Shown here: positions 26,994 through 35,598 of the stretch, piece by piece | Layout: every line of letters begins with the position of its first letter | How positions within the stretch are numbered: position 1 is the stretch's first letter | NCBI GenBank assembly: GCA_028277985.1 | Contig: JANQFG010000023.1 | Coordinates: 26,868 to 90,867 of the forward strand | Length of the DNA: 64,000 nt | Direction of reading: 5' to 3' | DNA from: a bacterium | Lineage (GTDB): Bacteria > Desulfobacterota > DSWW01 | Notes under the pieces: generated by a model | Database searches by the model: none | Told to the model about the DNA's origin: nothing | Seen by the model: only the letters and a program-made list of their open reading frames with translations | Made by a program: the position numbers and the translations under genes

Positions 26994-27449
26994 CTACCGG
27001 TAGACCTTCACCTTGACCTTTCGCCTGCCCCATTCCAGGGCCTTCTTGTGGGAGGCAAAGAACAGGTCGAGGCGATTCCCCTTGATCGCCGACCCCGTGT
27101 CGTGGACCTCCCCCCATCCGTAGCCCGGGACATGCATGATCGTACCGAAAGGGTATCGACGCGTATCCGCGGCGATGGTCCCGCTCTTCGCCTTGCTTCC
27201 GTCCGCCGTGATCCCCACCTTCTTCCTCTCGCCCTTGTTCGGCCCGCTCGCATAGACCGCCGGGCCGAGGCAGCACCCGTATTTACGCTTCCACCCGCAG
27301 CACTTCTTGCAGGCGCAATAGGCGGTCGTCTCCATGACCACGACCTTCTTGCGCATGCCGAAGGTCTTCAGAGAATAGCAGCCCTGCAACGCCACGAGGG
27401 TCGAGAGCACTGCGACCAGAAGCCATTTCCGTCTTCCCGGCCCGGGCAT
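26994..27449 (-). CDS. 3D-domain lipoprotein
   Basis: A 151-residue lipoprotein with lipobox VALQGC (Cys24). It contains the 3D (three-aspartate) domain found in MltA and in Gram-positive resuscitation/cell-wall proteins: ETTAYCACKKCCGW, then TIAADTRRYPFGT, VHDTGSAIKGNRLDLFF, with conserved Asp residues. Extra cysteine pairs (CACKKCCGWKRKYGCC) are distinctive. It probably acts on murein as a lytic-transglycosylase-type enzyme at the outer membrane. The start overlaps the fxsA stop (TGATG). Confidence 0.82.
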   Translation of the reverse strand: MPGPGRRKWLLVAVLSTLVALQGCYSLKTFGMRKKVVVMETTAYCACKKCCGWKRKYGCCLGPAVYASGPNKGERKKVGITADGSKAKSGTIAADTRRYPFGTIMHVPGYGWGEVHDTGSAIKGNRLDLFFASHKKALEWGRRKVKVKVYR

Positions 27450-27862
27450 CACGGTTCTCTCTCGTTCGGGTCTATGGTAATCACCGTCGGACTCGAAGCG
27501 GAAAACCTCCGCTCCATCTGGCCCTTGATCCATCCTCGAATCGGTGCCCGGGTAACCGGAATGAGCATCAGAAACCCGAGCAGGTCCGTGAGAATCCCCG
27601 GCGTTATCAGCACGAACCCGGCCACGAGAATCAGCATGGCATCGATCAAAGGCTCCCCCGGCATTTCTCCCCGGGCCGCAAGGGTACGAATCTTCTCCAG
27701 CGTCCGGAGCCCCTCCTGCTGGGCAAGATAGGCGCCTAGCACGCCTGTGCCGATGACGAGAAGGATCGTATTCACGGCGCCGATGACCGATCCGATCCGT
27801 AACAGTAGATACAACTCTACCAGGGGAATGCAGGTGAAGAGCAGAAAGAGGCGGAAAAACAT
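27449..27862 (-). CDS. fxsA: FxsA family membrane protein
   Basis: A 137-residue inner-membrane protein of the FxsA family (named for suppression of phage F exclusion in E. coli; normal role unclear). The family features are the N-terminal FTCIPLVELYLLLRIG and the run GLRTLEKIRTLAARGEMP, then two hydrophobic segments with LITPGILTDLLGFLMLIP. Its stop overlaps the start of the 3D-domain lipoprotein. Confidence 0.9.
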   Translation of the reverse strand: MFFRLFLLFTCIPLVELYLLLRIGSVIGAVNTILLVIGTGVLGAYLAQQEGLRTLEKIRTLAARGEMPGEPLIDAMLILVAGFVLITPGILTDLLGFLMLIPVTRAPIRGWIKGQMERRFSASSPTVITIDPNEREP

Positions 27863-28000
27863 CTGAGTCTATCTTCCTTCCCTGTCGGAAAGCGTTGGGG
27901 ATGGGGCCGGTCTCGTGCATTGTCAGGGCCTGGAATCACCCAGTGGCCTCCGTCAACTTAGCACGAAAGGCGGCGCTGAATCCAACCCGCGGACCCTGCA

Positions 28001-28028
28001 TTGACTTCGGCGGGGATTGTTCTATAAT
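28001..28028 (+). promoter_or_regulatory. sigma-70-type promoter for tRNA-Ala
   Basis: TTGACT at 28001-28006 and a perfect TATAAT at 28023-28028 with 16-base spacing. The expected transcription start is near 28035, ten bases before the tRNA. Confidence 0.8.
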
Positions 28029-28044
28029 GAGCGGTTAGCCATGT

Positions 28045-28120
28045 GGGGCTGTAGCTCAGTTGGGAGAGCGCGTGAATGGCATTCACGAGGTCAGGGGTTC
28101 GACTCCCCTCAGCTCCACCA
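28045..28120 (+). tRNA. tRNA-Ala (anticodon GGC)
   Basis: A complete 76-base tRNA with encoded CCA. The acceptor stem GGGGCTG pairs with CAGCTCC; the D arm is TAGCTCAGTTGGGAGAGC; the anticodon stem CGTGA/TCACG encloses loop ATGGCAT with anticodon GGC; the T arm is AGGGGTTCGACTCCCCT. It has its own promoter and terminator, so it is monocistronic. There is no integrase or duplicated 3' end next to it. Confidence 0.97.
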
Positions 28121-28131
28121 GGAACAGAGAC

Positions 28132-28161
28132 GGGCCTGAATCGTTCAGGCCCTTTTTCTTT
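28132..28161 (+). terminator. rho-independent terminator of tRNA-Ala
   Basis: Perfect 9-bp stem GGGCCTGAA / TTCAGGCCC (28132-28140 and 28144-28152) with a 3-base loop, followed by a T-rich tract. The tract ends at the stop codon of the convergent gene. Confidence 0.92.
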
Positions 28162-29133
28162 TCAGCTCTCTTCTACGATTCCGTCTCGGAGGGCGTAGTT
28201 GGTGGGGACGGGAATCGGGCCTGACTTGTGGGTCGTGGGATTGTACATGTGGCGGTACGACACGTTCCGTCTCATCTTCGACCACATCCATTCCCAGCCT
28301 CGCTCGAAATAAGGGCATTCGTCGTTGAAGCAGATGTAGAGGTAATCTGCCTCGTACCAGTAGTCGATCTCGTAGGCGGAATGCGGCACCTCGTACTTCT
28401 TGAGCCTGTCACCGCAGTAGGGACATTGAAGGGGATCCCCCTCCTCCTCGTAAGGCCGCTCCAACTTCCCGGACAGCCCCTCGCCGCGGCCCACGCCCGT
28501 CCGGTTCTTGGCATAAGCGATCCAGACGTGCGCCTGTTCTCTGACAGGGCGGTGCTTCCTGCTCGCTTCGGACCTGTATCTCTTCTTCGTTCCGTAGGCC
28601 GTGACCGGACCAAAGGACTTCCCCTTTTCAAAACTCGAAACAACGGTGGAAAGCCTGTCCTGGTCTTCCATCAGTTTCCATCTCGAATGGCTGCGCGCCT
28701 CGTCCGTCACCGGGGAATAGACGACCAGGAAGACGGCCCCGGGCTTGAGCACGCGGGCCACCTCCTCGAACACGGCGTCGGGGGTGTGCAGCGTTTCCAC
28801 ACCGAAAAAGAACACGGCCCCGTCAAAGAAGTCGCTGCGAAACGGCAGGCTCGGCTCCGCGTTCAGGTCTGCCAGGACGCGATGGCTCAGCCCGTCGTTT
28901 CGTGACAGTTCATCCGGACGGCCACCCAGCCCGGTCACCACGAGCGACGCATCTCCTCCGGGCATGACGTTCACGGGACCGGGCAGCAACTCGAGGAGGT
29001 GTGCGTTCTCGTCGGGCAGCAGTTCTTCGCAGGCCACATGTATCATCGCCGTGGCGGCCGGATGGAGCAACTTCTCCAACAGCGGACCCTTCTCGAGTCC
29101 TCTCCCCTCATTCTCTCCGATCGATTCCCTCAT
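28162..29133 (-). CDS. methyltransferase-like protein with C-terminal zinc ribbon
   Basis: A 323-residue fusion. The N-terminal part (about 40-150) resembles a class I methyltransferase branch that lacks a glycine-rich motif I but keeps GLGGRPDELSRNDGL, the DLNAEPSLPF loop and EVARVLKPGAVFLVVYSP. The C-terminal part (about 230-323) opens with CPYCGDRLKKYEVPHSAYEIDY, has CFNDECPYF, and ends in a conserved-looking YRHMYNPTTHKSGPIPVPTNYALRDGI, resembling small ogr/Delta-like zinc-finger proteins of deltaproteobacteria. Catalytic competence is doubtful. AAGGAAGGG precedes the ATG. Confidence 0.65.
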   Translation of the reverse strand: MRESIGENEGRGLEKGPLLEKLLHPAATAMIHVACEELLPDENAHLLELLPGPVNVMPGGDASLVVTGLGGRPDELSRNDGLSHRVLADLNAEPSLPFRSDFFDGAVFFFGVETLHTPDAVFEEVARVLKPGAVFLVVYSPVTDEARSHSRWKLMEDQDRLSTVVSSFEKGKSFGPVTAYGTKKRYRSEASRKHRPVREQAHVWIAYAKNRTGVGRGEGLSGKLERPYEEEGDPLQCPYCGDRLKKYEVPHSAYEIDYWYEADYLYICFNDECPYFERGWEWMWSKMRRNVSYRHMYNPTTHKSGPIPVPTNYALRDGIVEES

Positions 29134-29586
29134 CCCTTCCTTTCTCTAGCAGGCTGTATTGTCCTTCTTCGATGAACGGTATTCCCAAGAGGATTCGAAA
29201 GGCTTCAGGTATCAGGCCTTGGCTCCACGCCACCCCTCCCCGGGTTCGCATTGAACAGTCACAATGAGGGGGGAGGCCTCACACCTAGTGCCTTGTTCCA
29301 GAGAGGGAGAGGTTGGGCGGGCAGCCGAGCCACTCAATCCGGGCAAATTTCGTCGTCGTCCTCGTCCTCGGTTTCGGGCACGGGCACGCACACGGACACG
29401 GGTCTCAGTACAAAGCGTAAAGGGGCTGGACGGAGCCCAAGTAGATTCAGACGCAACCGCTCATGGGTAGCGCGGGGCAGGGCCTCTGGTGCTATCTCCT
29501 GTTGCGGACGAGGTTTTCGCAGGACGACTCGTGGAGGGAGGGGGAGACGGAGGGCAAGTGGACCAAGGCGGGATAGGAGATCCATC
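29134..29586. other. intergenic region with low-complexity repeat
   Basis: A 450-base gap with no convincing gene. At 29348-29402 it contains a GTCGTCGTCCTCGTCCTC run followed by GGGCACGGGCACGCACACGGACACG, a simple-sequence block similar in style to the GAGGAC run near 23770. Reading frames through it are Arg/Pro-rich and look non-coding. Confidence 0.5.
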
Positions 29587-29627
29587 AAAAAAAAGGGCCC
29601 CCTTCCATCGTTAAGGGAGCCCCTTTT
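29587..29627 (-). terminator. rho-independent terminator of the lysine-rich gene
   Basis: On the minus strand GGGGCTCCCTT (29623-29613) pairs with AAGGGGGCCC, followed by eight T residues (29594-29587). It lies about 50 bases after the stop of the histone-like gene, so that gene is a discrete transcription unit. Confidence 0.9.
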
Positions 29628-29675
29628 CTGCGTCCTGCTCATTCCACGTGGAAGGCAGGACCGGCTGAGTTCCTG

Positions 29676-29993
29676 CTATTTCTTCTTCTTCGCAGGTTTC
29701 TTCTTCTTCGCTACCTTCTTCTTCTTGGCGACCTTTTTCTTCTTCGCAGGTTTCTTCTTCTTGGCTACTTTCTTCTTCTTGGCCACCTTCTTCTTCTTCG
29801 CGGGTTTCTTCTTCGCAGGTTTCTTCTTCTTGGCTACTTTTTTCTTCGTTACTTTCTTCTTCGCTACTTTTTTCTTCTTGGCTACTTTCTTCTTCTTGGC
29901 CACTTTTTTCTTCACGACCTTCTTCTTGGCCACTTTCTTCTTCACTGCTTTCTTCTTCTTCGCCGCCTTCTTGACTTTCTTCTTCGTAGCCAT
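29676..29993 (-). CDS. histone H1-like lysine-rich DNA-binding protein
   Basis: A 105-residue protein made only of Lys, Ala, Val, Pro, Thr and the initiator Met; 67 residues (64%) are Lys. It is a repeat of the type VAKKKK/PAKKKK, like the C-terminal tails of eukaryotic histone H1 and bacterial H1-like proteins (AlgP, HctB type). A strong AGGAGG ribosome site 6 bases before the ATG, a sigma-70-like promoter and a strong terminator show it is a real gene despite the low complexity. It most likely binds nucleic acid or other polyanions non-specifically. There is no globular domain. Confidence 0.85.
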   Translation of the reverse strand: MATKKKVKKAAKKKKAVKKKVAKKKVVKKKVAKKKKVAKKKKVAKKKVTKKKVAKKKKPAKKKPAKKKKVAKKKKVAKKKKPAKKKKVAKKKKVAKKKKPAKKKK

Positions 29994-30480
29994 AAGGCTC
30001 CTCCTGTACTTCTAGGCTTTACTGGATTCAGTTTTCTGGTTCTTTTTGCCCCGCCACTTTATAACTTTATATTTAGAACCCAAAACGTGGGTGGTTACTG
30101 TATTTTGAGCTTTCGGTACTTTAACCACACCAGATGTTGTATGTCAAGAAAAAAAATACACATTTTCGAAAAAAGATGTAGCCTTTTTCGACCCTTTCAA
30201 AATCTTGTTTCCTCTATCTTCGGCATGGAAGAAGAACTCCGTTAGTCTTTTTTCGGAGATCTTTGCGCTCCTTTCACCGCTCCGCTTCAAAACGGATGGC
30301 TAAGAGCACATAACGATTTCTACCGGACCTGTGCGCTCAGCCGCGCTACGAGCGGCCCTGAGGGGACTCGCTATTTCGTGGAGCCAGAGAGTGAACGAAG
30401 GATCGCATCCGGTGCCGTGCACCAAGATCGAGTGTGTTTGAGAAAGGTTTCGAGTCGAGGAGTGAGGCTTGCGCCAGGCT
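29994..30480. other. long 5' region of the lysine-rich gene and upstream gap
   Basis: An AT-richer stretch (29994-30240) carries the promoter and a leader of about 120 bases for the lysine-rich gene. From 30240 to 30480 the sequence returns to GC-rich, and no gene or clear repeat is seen before the end of the radical SAM gene. Confidence 0.5.
30118..30147 (-). promoter_or_regulatory. putative promoter of the lysine-rich gene
   Basis: On the minus strand TTGACA (30147-30142) and TAAAGT (30123-30118) are separated by 18 bases. An A/T-rich stretch lies upstream like an UP element. The ATG is about 125 bases downstream, giving a long leader. Confidence 0.6.
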
Positions 30481-31413
30481 TCAACGTCGGAAGATTCGGA
30501 AAGCACGTCGCTGGTCGAGCCGATGCAAACCGCATCGCTTCGCAGTCTGAAGGGCTTCGTCATACTCGCCCCGGGTGATTCGTCTCGACAAGGATGGATG
30601 TACTTCGGCTGTGCCGCAGGGGCGGTATTGATCCATCACGTTGATGTAGGTCTTCTTCGAAAGATGGTTCGCGATCCACGCGAAGATCGCTTCGGTCCCC
30701 GCGAGATCGTCCGGCATGACGAGGTGTCGAACCAGCAGGCCGCTGAAGGCGACGCCTTGCGCATCGAGCGCAAGGTCTCCGACCTGGCGATGCATCTCCA
30801 CCAGAGCCGCACGACAGACCGCAGGATAATCCGGAGCCGTGGCAAGCGCCTCGGCCACCGAAGCGTCGCTGAACTTCACGTCGGGCATGTAGATGTCCAC
30901 AACGCCTTCCAACTGCCGGATCGTTTCCGGCAGGTCATAGCCTCCGGTGTTGTAGACGAGCGGGACACGCAAGCCTGCATCGATCGCCATCGGCAGGGCT
31001 TCCATGATTTGAACGACCACATGGCTGGGGGAAACGAAGTTGATGTTGTGGCAGCCCTGGTCCTGCAGGTTCAGCATGACGCGGGCCAGACCCTCCGGCT
31101 CGATCTCCTGGCCGACCCCTTCGTGACTGATGTCGTAGTTCTGGCAGAAACTGCAAAGGAGATTGCAGTGCGTGAAGAAGATCGTGCCGGAACCACCTTG
31201 ACCTACCAGCGGATCCTCTTCGCCGAAGTGGGGGCCGAAGCTCGAGAAGACCGCCTTCCGGCCGGTCCTGCAGAAACCCTTCTCGTCTTCCAGACGGTTG
31301 ACCCTGCATCTTCTCGGGCAGAGTTCACAGGAGGTGAGGCTCTGGATCATGCTTTTCAGCCGGGCCTCGAGCTCCCCGGAGCGGAAGGTTGCTAGATAGC
31401 TTGGCTCCTTCAT
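30481..31413 (-). CDS. PflX-type radical SAM protein
   Basis: A 310-residue radical SAM protein of the PflX (COG1313) type. A first Cys cluster, CELCPRRCRVNR followed by GFCRTG, precedes the radical SAM motif CNLLCSFCQNYDIS. The frame HEGVGQEIEPEGLARVML and the later VDIYMPDVKFSD are typical of this group. The target is unknown; pyruvate-formate-lyase activation is only a name-based guess. ATG 31413 starts the conserved region; it follows gloB by 29 bases and is probably the last gene of ppiD-gloB-PflX. Confidence 0.82.
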   Translation of the reverse strand: MKEPSYLATFRSGELEARLKSMIQSLTSCELCPRRCRVNRLEDEKGFCRTGRKAVFSSFGPHFGEEDPLVGQGGSGTIFFTHCNLLCSFCQNYDISHEGVGQEIEPEGLARVMLNLQDQGCHNINFVSPSHVVVQIMEALPMAIDAGLRVPLVYNTGGYDLPETIRQLEGVVDIYMPDVKFSDASVAEALATAPDYPAVCRAALVEMHRQVGDLALDAQGVAFSGLLVRHLVMPDDLAGTEAIFAWIANHLSKKTYINVMDQYRPCGTAEVHPSLSRRITRGEYDEALQTAKRCGLHRLDQRRAFRIFRR

Positions 31414-31442
31414 GAAGATGTCCCCGGTGCGCGGGCCTTCGG

Positions 31443-32219
31443 TCAGTACACGTCCCGCATCGCCCGAACGGCGGCAAAGACCGCCACGGGGTCGTCCGGT
31501 GTGCCCGGGGCCTTCGCCTGAACCGCCCGGGCCACAGCCGGCTCCCTGCATCGCAGGAAGGTGTTCGTCTCTTTTTCGGTCTTCAACGAGCCCGGAACGG
31601 TCGGGTGATTCTTTTCGCGCAGGGCCTTCGCCTCATCGAGCCGAGCCTGCAGGGCCGCATTCTCCGTCTCGATCGAAATGCAGAAAGACCGGTTGTGGAT
31701 CGTATATTCGTGAGCAGCGAAGATCCGGGTTTCGTCCGGAAGGGGGAGGATCCTGTCGTAAAGGGAACGGTACATCTGCTCCGGCGACCCCTCGAACAGA
31801 CGCCCGCAACCTCCGAGGAAGAGCGTGTCTCCCGAAAGCAAGGCATCCCCGCAGACGTAGACCGCATGACCGGAGGTGTGCCCGGGCACGTGAAGCACCT
31901 TGAAACGCATGCCGCCCAATTCGATCTCCTCCTCGTCCTCGAGCCCACGGCTCGCGCCGGGGACGCGGCTCATCTCGCCCTTGAAGCAATAAACCTCCAC
32001 GGGTGCCTTGTCGCAGAGGGATTCGATGCCCGCCACGTGATCGAAGTGATGATGGGTCGCCAGGATCGCCTCGAGTTCGTATCCCTTTTCCGAAAGGAAG
32101 CTCAAGACCTTCTCCCCGTCCCCGGGATCGACCACCACGGCGCGGTTCTGTCCGGGCAGGGTCAGCACGAAGGTATAGTTGTCATCGAATACGGGCACGA
32201 TCTCTACCTTAGGATTCAT
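31443..32219 (-). CDS. gloB: hydroxyacylglutathione hydrolase (glyoxalase II)
   Basis: A 258-residue metallo-beta-lactamase-fold enzyme that hydrolyses S-lactoylglutathione-type thioesters in methylglyoxal detoxification. The metal motif THHHFDH (HxHxDH), the later HTSGHAVY histidine, and the C-terminal HAGH domain (AHEYTIHNRSFCISIETEN) are all present at the usual length. In an anaerobe lacking glutathione, the thiol could differ. It lies between ppiD and the radical SAM gene on one strand. Confidence 0.88.
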   Translation of the reverse strand: MNPKVEIVPVFDDNYTFVLTLPGQNRAVVVDPGDGEKVLSFLSEKGYELEAILATHHHFDHVAGIESLCDKAPVEVYCFKGEMSRVPGASRGLEDEEEIELGGMRFKVLHVPGHTSGHAVYVCGDALLSGDTLFLGGCGRLFEGSPEQMYRSLYDRILPLPDETRIFAAHEYTIHNRSFCISIETENAALQARLDEAKALREKNHPTVPGSLKTEKETNTFLRCREPAVARAVQAKAPGTPDDPVAVFAAVRAMRDVY

Positions 32220-32259
32220 CGAACTCCTCCTGCCAGCGAAGACCTCGGTTGGAGACGCC

Positions 32260-34173
32260 TCAGGTACCCACGCCGCCGACCTTCACTTGCTGCTGTTCTC
32301 GAAGCTCGGCAAGCCACTGGCGGTATACGTCCTGGGCCTTCTTGGTTACCTCCTGCGTCCGCAGCTCCGCCTTTTCGGCCTGGAATGCCTGACGATCCGG
32401 CTCAACGCGCTCCATGAAGCGGATCGCATAGAATTTCCCGTTCACCTCGAAGACCTCTTTGGACCAGGGGCTCGATTCGGTCAACAGAAACGCAGCCTCC
32501 AGGATCTCTTCCGATGCGCCTATCCTCGGGATAAACCGACGAAGACGATTAACAAGGCCCGTGTCGATCTTCTGGACTCCCTCCTGTTCGGCCAATGTAT
32601 CGACGGGGGTGCCGCTTTCGGCCGCCTCCAGGATCTCTTCCGCCTTCTGCCTGGCCAGCTTTGTGCTCTCTTCCCGACGGAACCGCTCTTCCACCCGATC
32701 GCGTACATCTGCGAAGGGCGGGGTCTCGGGCGCCTTCCTCTCGATCAACGACAACAGATAGTAGCCCTTCTCCCCCCGTACGACCTCACTCACCTCACCC
32801 GGCTCGAGAACGAAGGCGGCCTGCGCAAAGGAAGGCTCCTTTCCCAGATCGCCGATCGTATCCTGTCGGGCGAAGAAGTCCGTCTCCTTGACCGTGAGAT
32901 CCGCCTGGGAAGAACCCACCCCCGGAAAGGCCCCCTTCTCTTTCACATCCCATGAGAATTCCTCTGCCTTCCGCCTCGCCATCCTCCACCCCTTCTCCTC
33001 CGTCAGGGTGCCTCGGATCTTCTCCTTCACATCCTCAAGTGGTTCCACACTGGATGCACGGTAGTCCTCGACCTTGATCAGGTGCAGGCCGAATGCAGAG
33101 GAGACGATATCGCTGATTTCCCCCGGCTTGAGGGAGAAGGCGACCTTTTCCACCTCCGGAACGAGCTTGCCTCTCTTCACGTACCCCAGGTCGCCGCCGG
33201 CCTTTTGGGAGCCGGTGTCCTCGGAGAAGATCTTGGCCAATTCCCCGAAGTCCTCTCCCGCGTTGACCCTCTCCAGGACCTCCTCCAGGATCTTCCGCTT
33301 CTCCATCCGAACCGACTCTTCTGCCCCGGGCTGCAGGCGAAGCAAGATGTGCCGCATTCGCAGGTCTTCGGGCGTGGAGAACTCCTCGATGTGGGTGTCA
33401 TAGTACTCCTCGATGTCGCCCGTGTAGACCTTCACCTGTTCACGGTACGCCTCCGGGACCACCTGCACGTAAGCCACCTTCACCTTCTCGGGGGTCAGGA
33501 ATGCTTGTGCATTCCGGCCGAAGTATTCCCTCAGAGCTTCCTCGCTCACCTCGACCGTCTGTTCGAACGCGGCCGGTGTCACCACAAGTGCTTCCAGGCG
33601 GACCTGCTCCTTGTCGAGCACATAGCTGTTCCACAGCTCCTGTTCCGACACCTTGACCGTGCCACGGACAAAGTTCTGAAAAGCATCCACCAGCATCTCT
33701 TCCCTCTGCTGCCGTTCGAAATCCCCCGGTGTCAGCCGGTTCATCTGGAGGAGCCGAAGATACTTCTGCTTTGCGAATCGCCCATCCTGCTGGAAGTAGG
33801 GCAACGAACGGATCCGTGCCCGCAGCTCTTCATCCGACACCTGCAACCCCAATCGTGCCGCTTCGTCGAGTTGAAGCACCTTGTTGATCAGATTGTCCAG
33901 GGCCGTCTCCCGAAGCCGCATCTGCTTGATCATTTCCTCGGAAAACCGGTCCTGGTAGACCCTGCGGTAGACTTCGACGAGGTTCTCGAACGCCTGATTC
34001 CACTCGCCCCGGGTGATCCTCGTCTCGCCGACCTCGGCGACGATCAGACCGGCCCCTTCTTCGTCCTGCAGCGTAGGCAGGATCCCGAATCCGATCACGA
34101 AGGACAGGGCGACACCGAAAAGGAGAACCTTGATCATCCAGGAACCCGATTGCTTTCTCATGTAACTCAGCAT
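32260..34173 (-). CDS. ppiD: periplasmic peptidyl-prolyl isomerase, PpiD/SurA type
   Basis: A 637-residue chaperone with one N-terminal membrane helix (about 12-35), a SurA-N-like helical domain (RITRGEWNQAFENL and onward), a parvulin domain (about 265-365; MRHILLR, GGDLGYVKRGKLVPEV, HLIKVEDYR) and a second parvulin-like segment further on. It probably folds outer-membrane proteins at the periplasmic face of the inner membrane. It is divergent from mreB, and gloB follows 40 bases downstream. Confidence 0.9.
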   Translation of the reverse strand: MLSYMRKQSGSWMIKVLLFGVALSFVIGFGILPTLQDEEGAGLIVAEVGETRITRGEWNQAFENLVEVYRRVYQDRFSEEMIKQMRLRETALDNLINKVLQLDEAARLGLQVSDEELRARIRSLPYFQQDGRFAKQKYLRLLQMNRLTPGDFERQQREEMLVDAFQNFVRGTVKVSEQELWNSYVLDKEQVRLEALVVTPAAFEQTVEVSEEALREYFGRNAQAFLTPEKVKVAYVQVVPEAYREQVKVYTGDIEEYYDTHIEEFSTPEDLRMRHILLRLQPGAEESVRMEKRKILEEVLERVNAGEDFGELAKIFSEDTGSQKAGGDLGYVKRGKLVPEVEKVAFSLKPGEISDIVSSAFGLHLIKVEDYRASSVEPLEDVKEKIRGTLTEEKGWRMARRKAEEFSWDVKEKGAFPGVGSSQADLTVKETDFFARQDTIGDLGKEPSFAQAAFVLEPGEVSEVVRGEKGYYLLSLIERKAPETPPFADVRDRVEERFRREESTKLARQKAEEILEAAESGTPVDTLAEQEGVQKIDTGLVNRLRRFIPRIGASEEILEAAFLLTESSPWSKEVFEVNGKFYAIRFMERVEPDRQAFQAEKAELRTQEVTKKAQDVYRQWLAELREQQQVKVGGVGT

Positions 34174-34369
34174 TTCGTCTTACCCTTTCTCATGCACAGG
34201 TCCGGGCCCAAAACGGGGGACCTTCACCTCGGGATAACAGCTTTTCAAACCCACTTGGGCCTCGATCCGAATATTTGGCACATGGTACGAAAGGCATGGG
34301 GAAAAGGCAAACCTGACCCGCCTTTTGCGCCTGGGGCACGTATTTCCCACTTGATCCGGGGACGTCTAT

Positions 34370-34398
34370 TTGATAGGGTGCGGGAAAACAGATAATAT
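34370..34398 (+). promoter_or_regulatory. promoter of the rod-shape operon
   Basis: TTGATA at 34370-34375 and TAATAT at 34393-34398, 17 bases apart, about 70 bases before the mreB ATG. The ppiD-mreB gap (34174-34466) holds no gene. Confidence 0.7.
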
Positions 34399-34466
34399 TC
34401 TTTAGCTATGATTGGGTATTTTCCCATTTTTAAAGGGATTTTCTGGGAGAATTCCAGGAAGAGAGT

Positions 34467-35504
34467 ATGCTGTTCAATTGGATTCTCGGCCTGATGTCGA
34501 ACGATCTCGCGATTGACCTAGGGACGGCCACGACCCTTGTCTACGTGAAGGGCAAGGGCATCGTCCTCTGCGAGCCCTCGGTCGTTTCGGTCCGCGAAGA
34601 CGACGACGGCAACAAGCGGATCGTCGCAATCGGCAAAGAGGCGAAACGGATGATCGGCAGGACCCCTCCCCAGGTCACCGCCATCCGGCCGATCAAGAAC
34701 GGGGTCATCTCCGATTTCGAGATCACCGAAGAGATGCTCCGGTACTTCATCCTCCAGGCACACCAACGAAGCACGCTCGCGCGTCCGCGGATGATCATCT
34801 GCGTGCCTTTCGGCGCCACCGATGTGGAACGAAGGGCCCTCCGGGAATCGGCCCTGTCGGCCGGCGCGAGGGAGGTCTATCTGATCGAGGAGCCTCTCGC
34901 CGCGGCCATCGGTGCCGGCCTGCCGATTTCCGAGCCGGGGGGAAACCTCATCCTTGATATCGGGGGAGGCACAACGGAGGTAGCCGTTATTTCCCTCTCC
35001 GGCATCGTGGACACCCACTGCGTGCAGGCGGCGGGGGATACCTTCAACGAGGCGATCCTGCAGTACGTGAAGAGGAAGTACAATCTCTTCGTGGGCGAGA
35101 ACACGGCGGAGCTCGCGAAGATCCGGCTCGCATCCGCATGGCACATGGACGAATCCAAAGTGATGGAGGTCAAAGGGCGCGATCTGATCATGGGTCTGCC
35201 CAGGAGAGTTCTGCTGCGGTCGGGGGAAGTACGGGAGGCGATCCAGGAGACGCTGGACGAGATCGTCGACGCGGTCAAGATCATGCTGGAGCGTACTCCG
35301 CCCGAGCTGACGGTGGACATCATGGAACGGGGGATCACCCTCACCGGTGGAGGTGCTCTGCTGGCCCAACTGGACATCCTCCTCCACAACGAGACGGGGC
35401 TGCCCATTCATATCGCCAAAGACCCTGTTGCGTGCGTGGCTCTCGGCTCCGGAAAGGCGCTCCAGGAGCTCTCCCTGCTCAGAAAGGTGGCATTGGAAGG
35501 GTGA
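34467..35504 (+). CDS. mreB: rod-shape-determining actin-like protein MreB
   Basis: A 345-residue bacterial actin that organises lateral cell-wall synthesis. Phosphate-binding loop DLGTATTLVYVKGKG, the IGKEAKRM region, DIGGGTTEVAVISL and GITLTGGGALLAQLD match MreB closely and in order. It starts the complete operon mreB-mreC-mreD-mrdA-rodA, the standard elongasome set of rod-shaped bacteria, so this organism is probably rod-shaped. Confidence 0.97.
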   Translation: MLFNWILGLMSNDLAIDLGTATTLVYVKGKGIVLCEPSVVSVREDDDGNKRIVAIGKEAKRMIGRTPPQVTAIRPIKNGVISDFEITEEMLRYFILQAHQRSTLARPRMIICVPFGATDVERRALRESALSAGAREVYLIEEPLAAAIGAGLPISEPGGNLILDIGGGTTEVAVISLSGIVDTHCVQAAGDTFNEAILQYVKRKYNLFVGENTAELAKIRLASAWHMDESKVMEVKGRDLIMGLPRRVLLRSGEVREAIQETLDEIVDAVKIMLERTPPELTVDIMERGITLTGGGALLAQLDILLHNETGLPIHIAKDPVACVALGSGKALQELSLLRKVALEG

Positions 35505-35598
35505 GACGCCGTCCGAGCCTCGTTCACGGAAGGGATGCACCAGGCTCTTAGCCCCCAACATACAGGCGATCCAACGAAATCCACCCGGCTGCTGACCG

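Noticed and set aside
28045..28120. tRNA-Ala as an integration site of a genomic island
   Set aside because: No integrase nearby and no repeat of the tRNA 3' end in adjacent sequence; the next gene follows the terminator immediately.
29676..29993. Lysine-rich frame as a low-complexity artefact
   Set aside because: Rejected as artefact because promoter, AGGAGG and a strong terminator frame it as a discrete gene.
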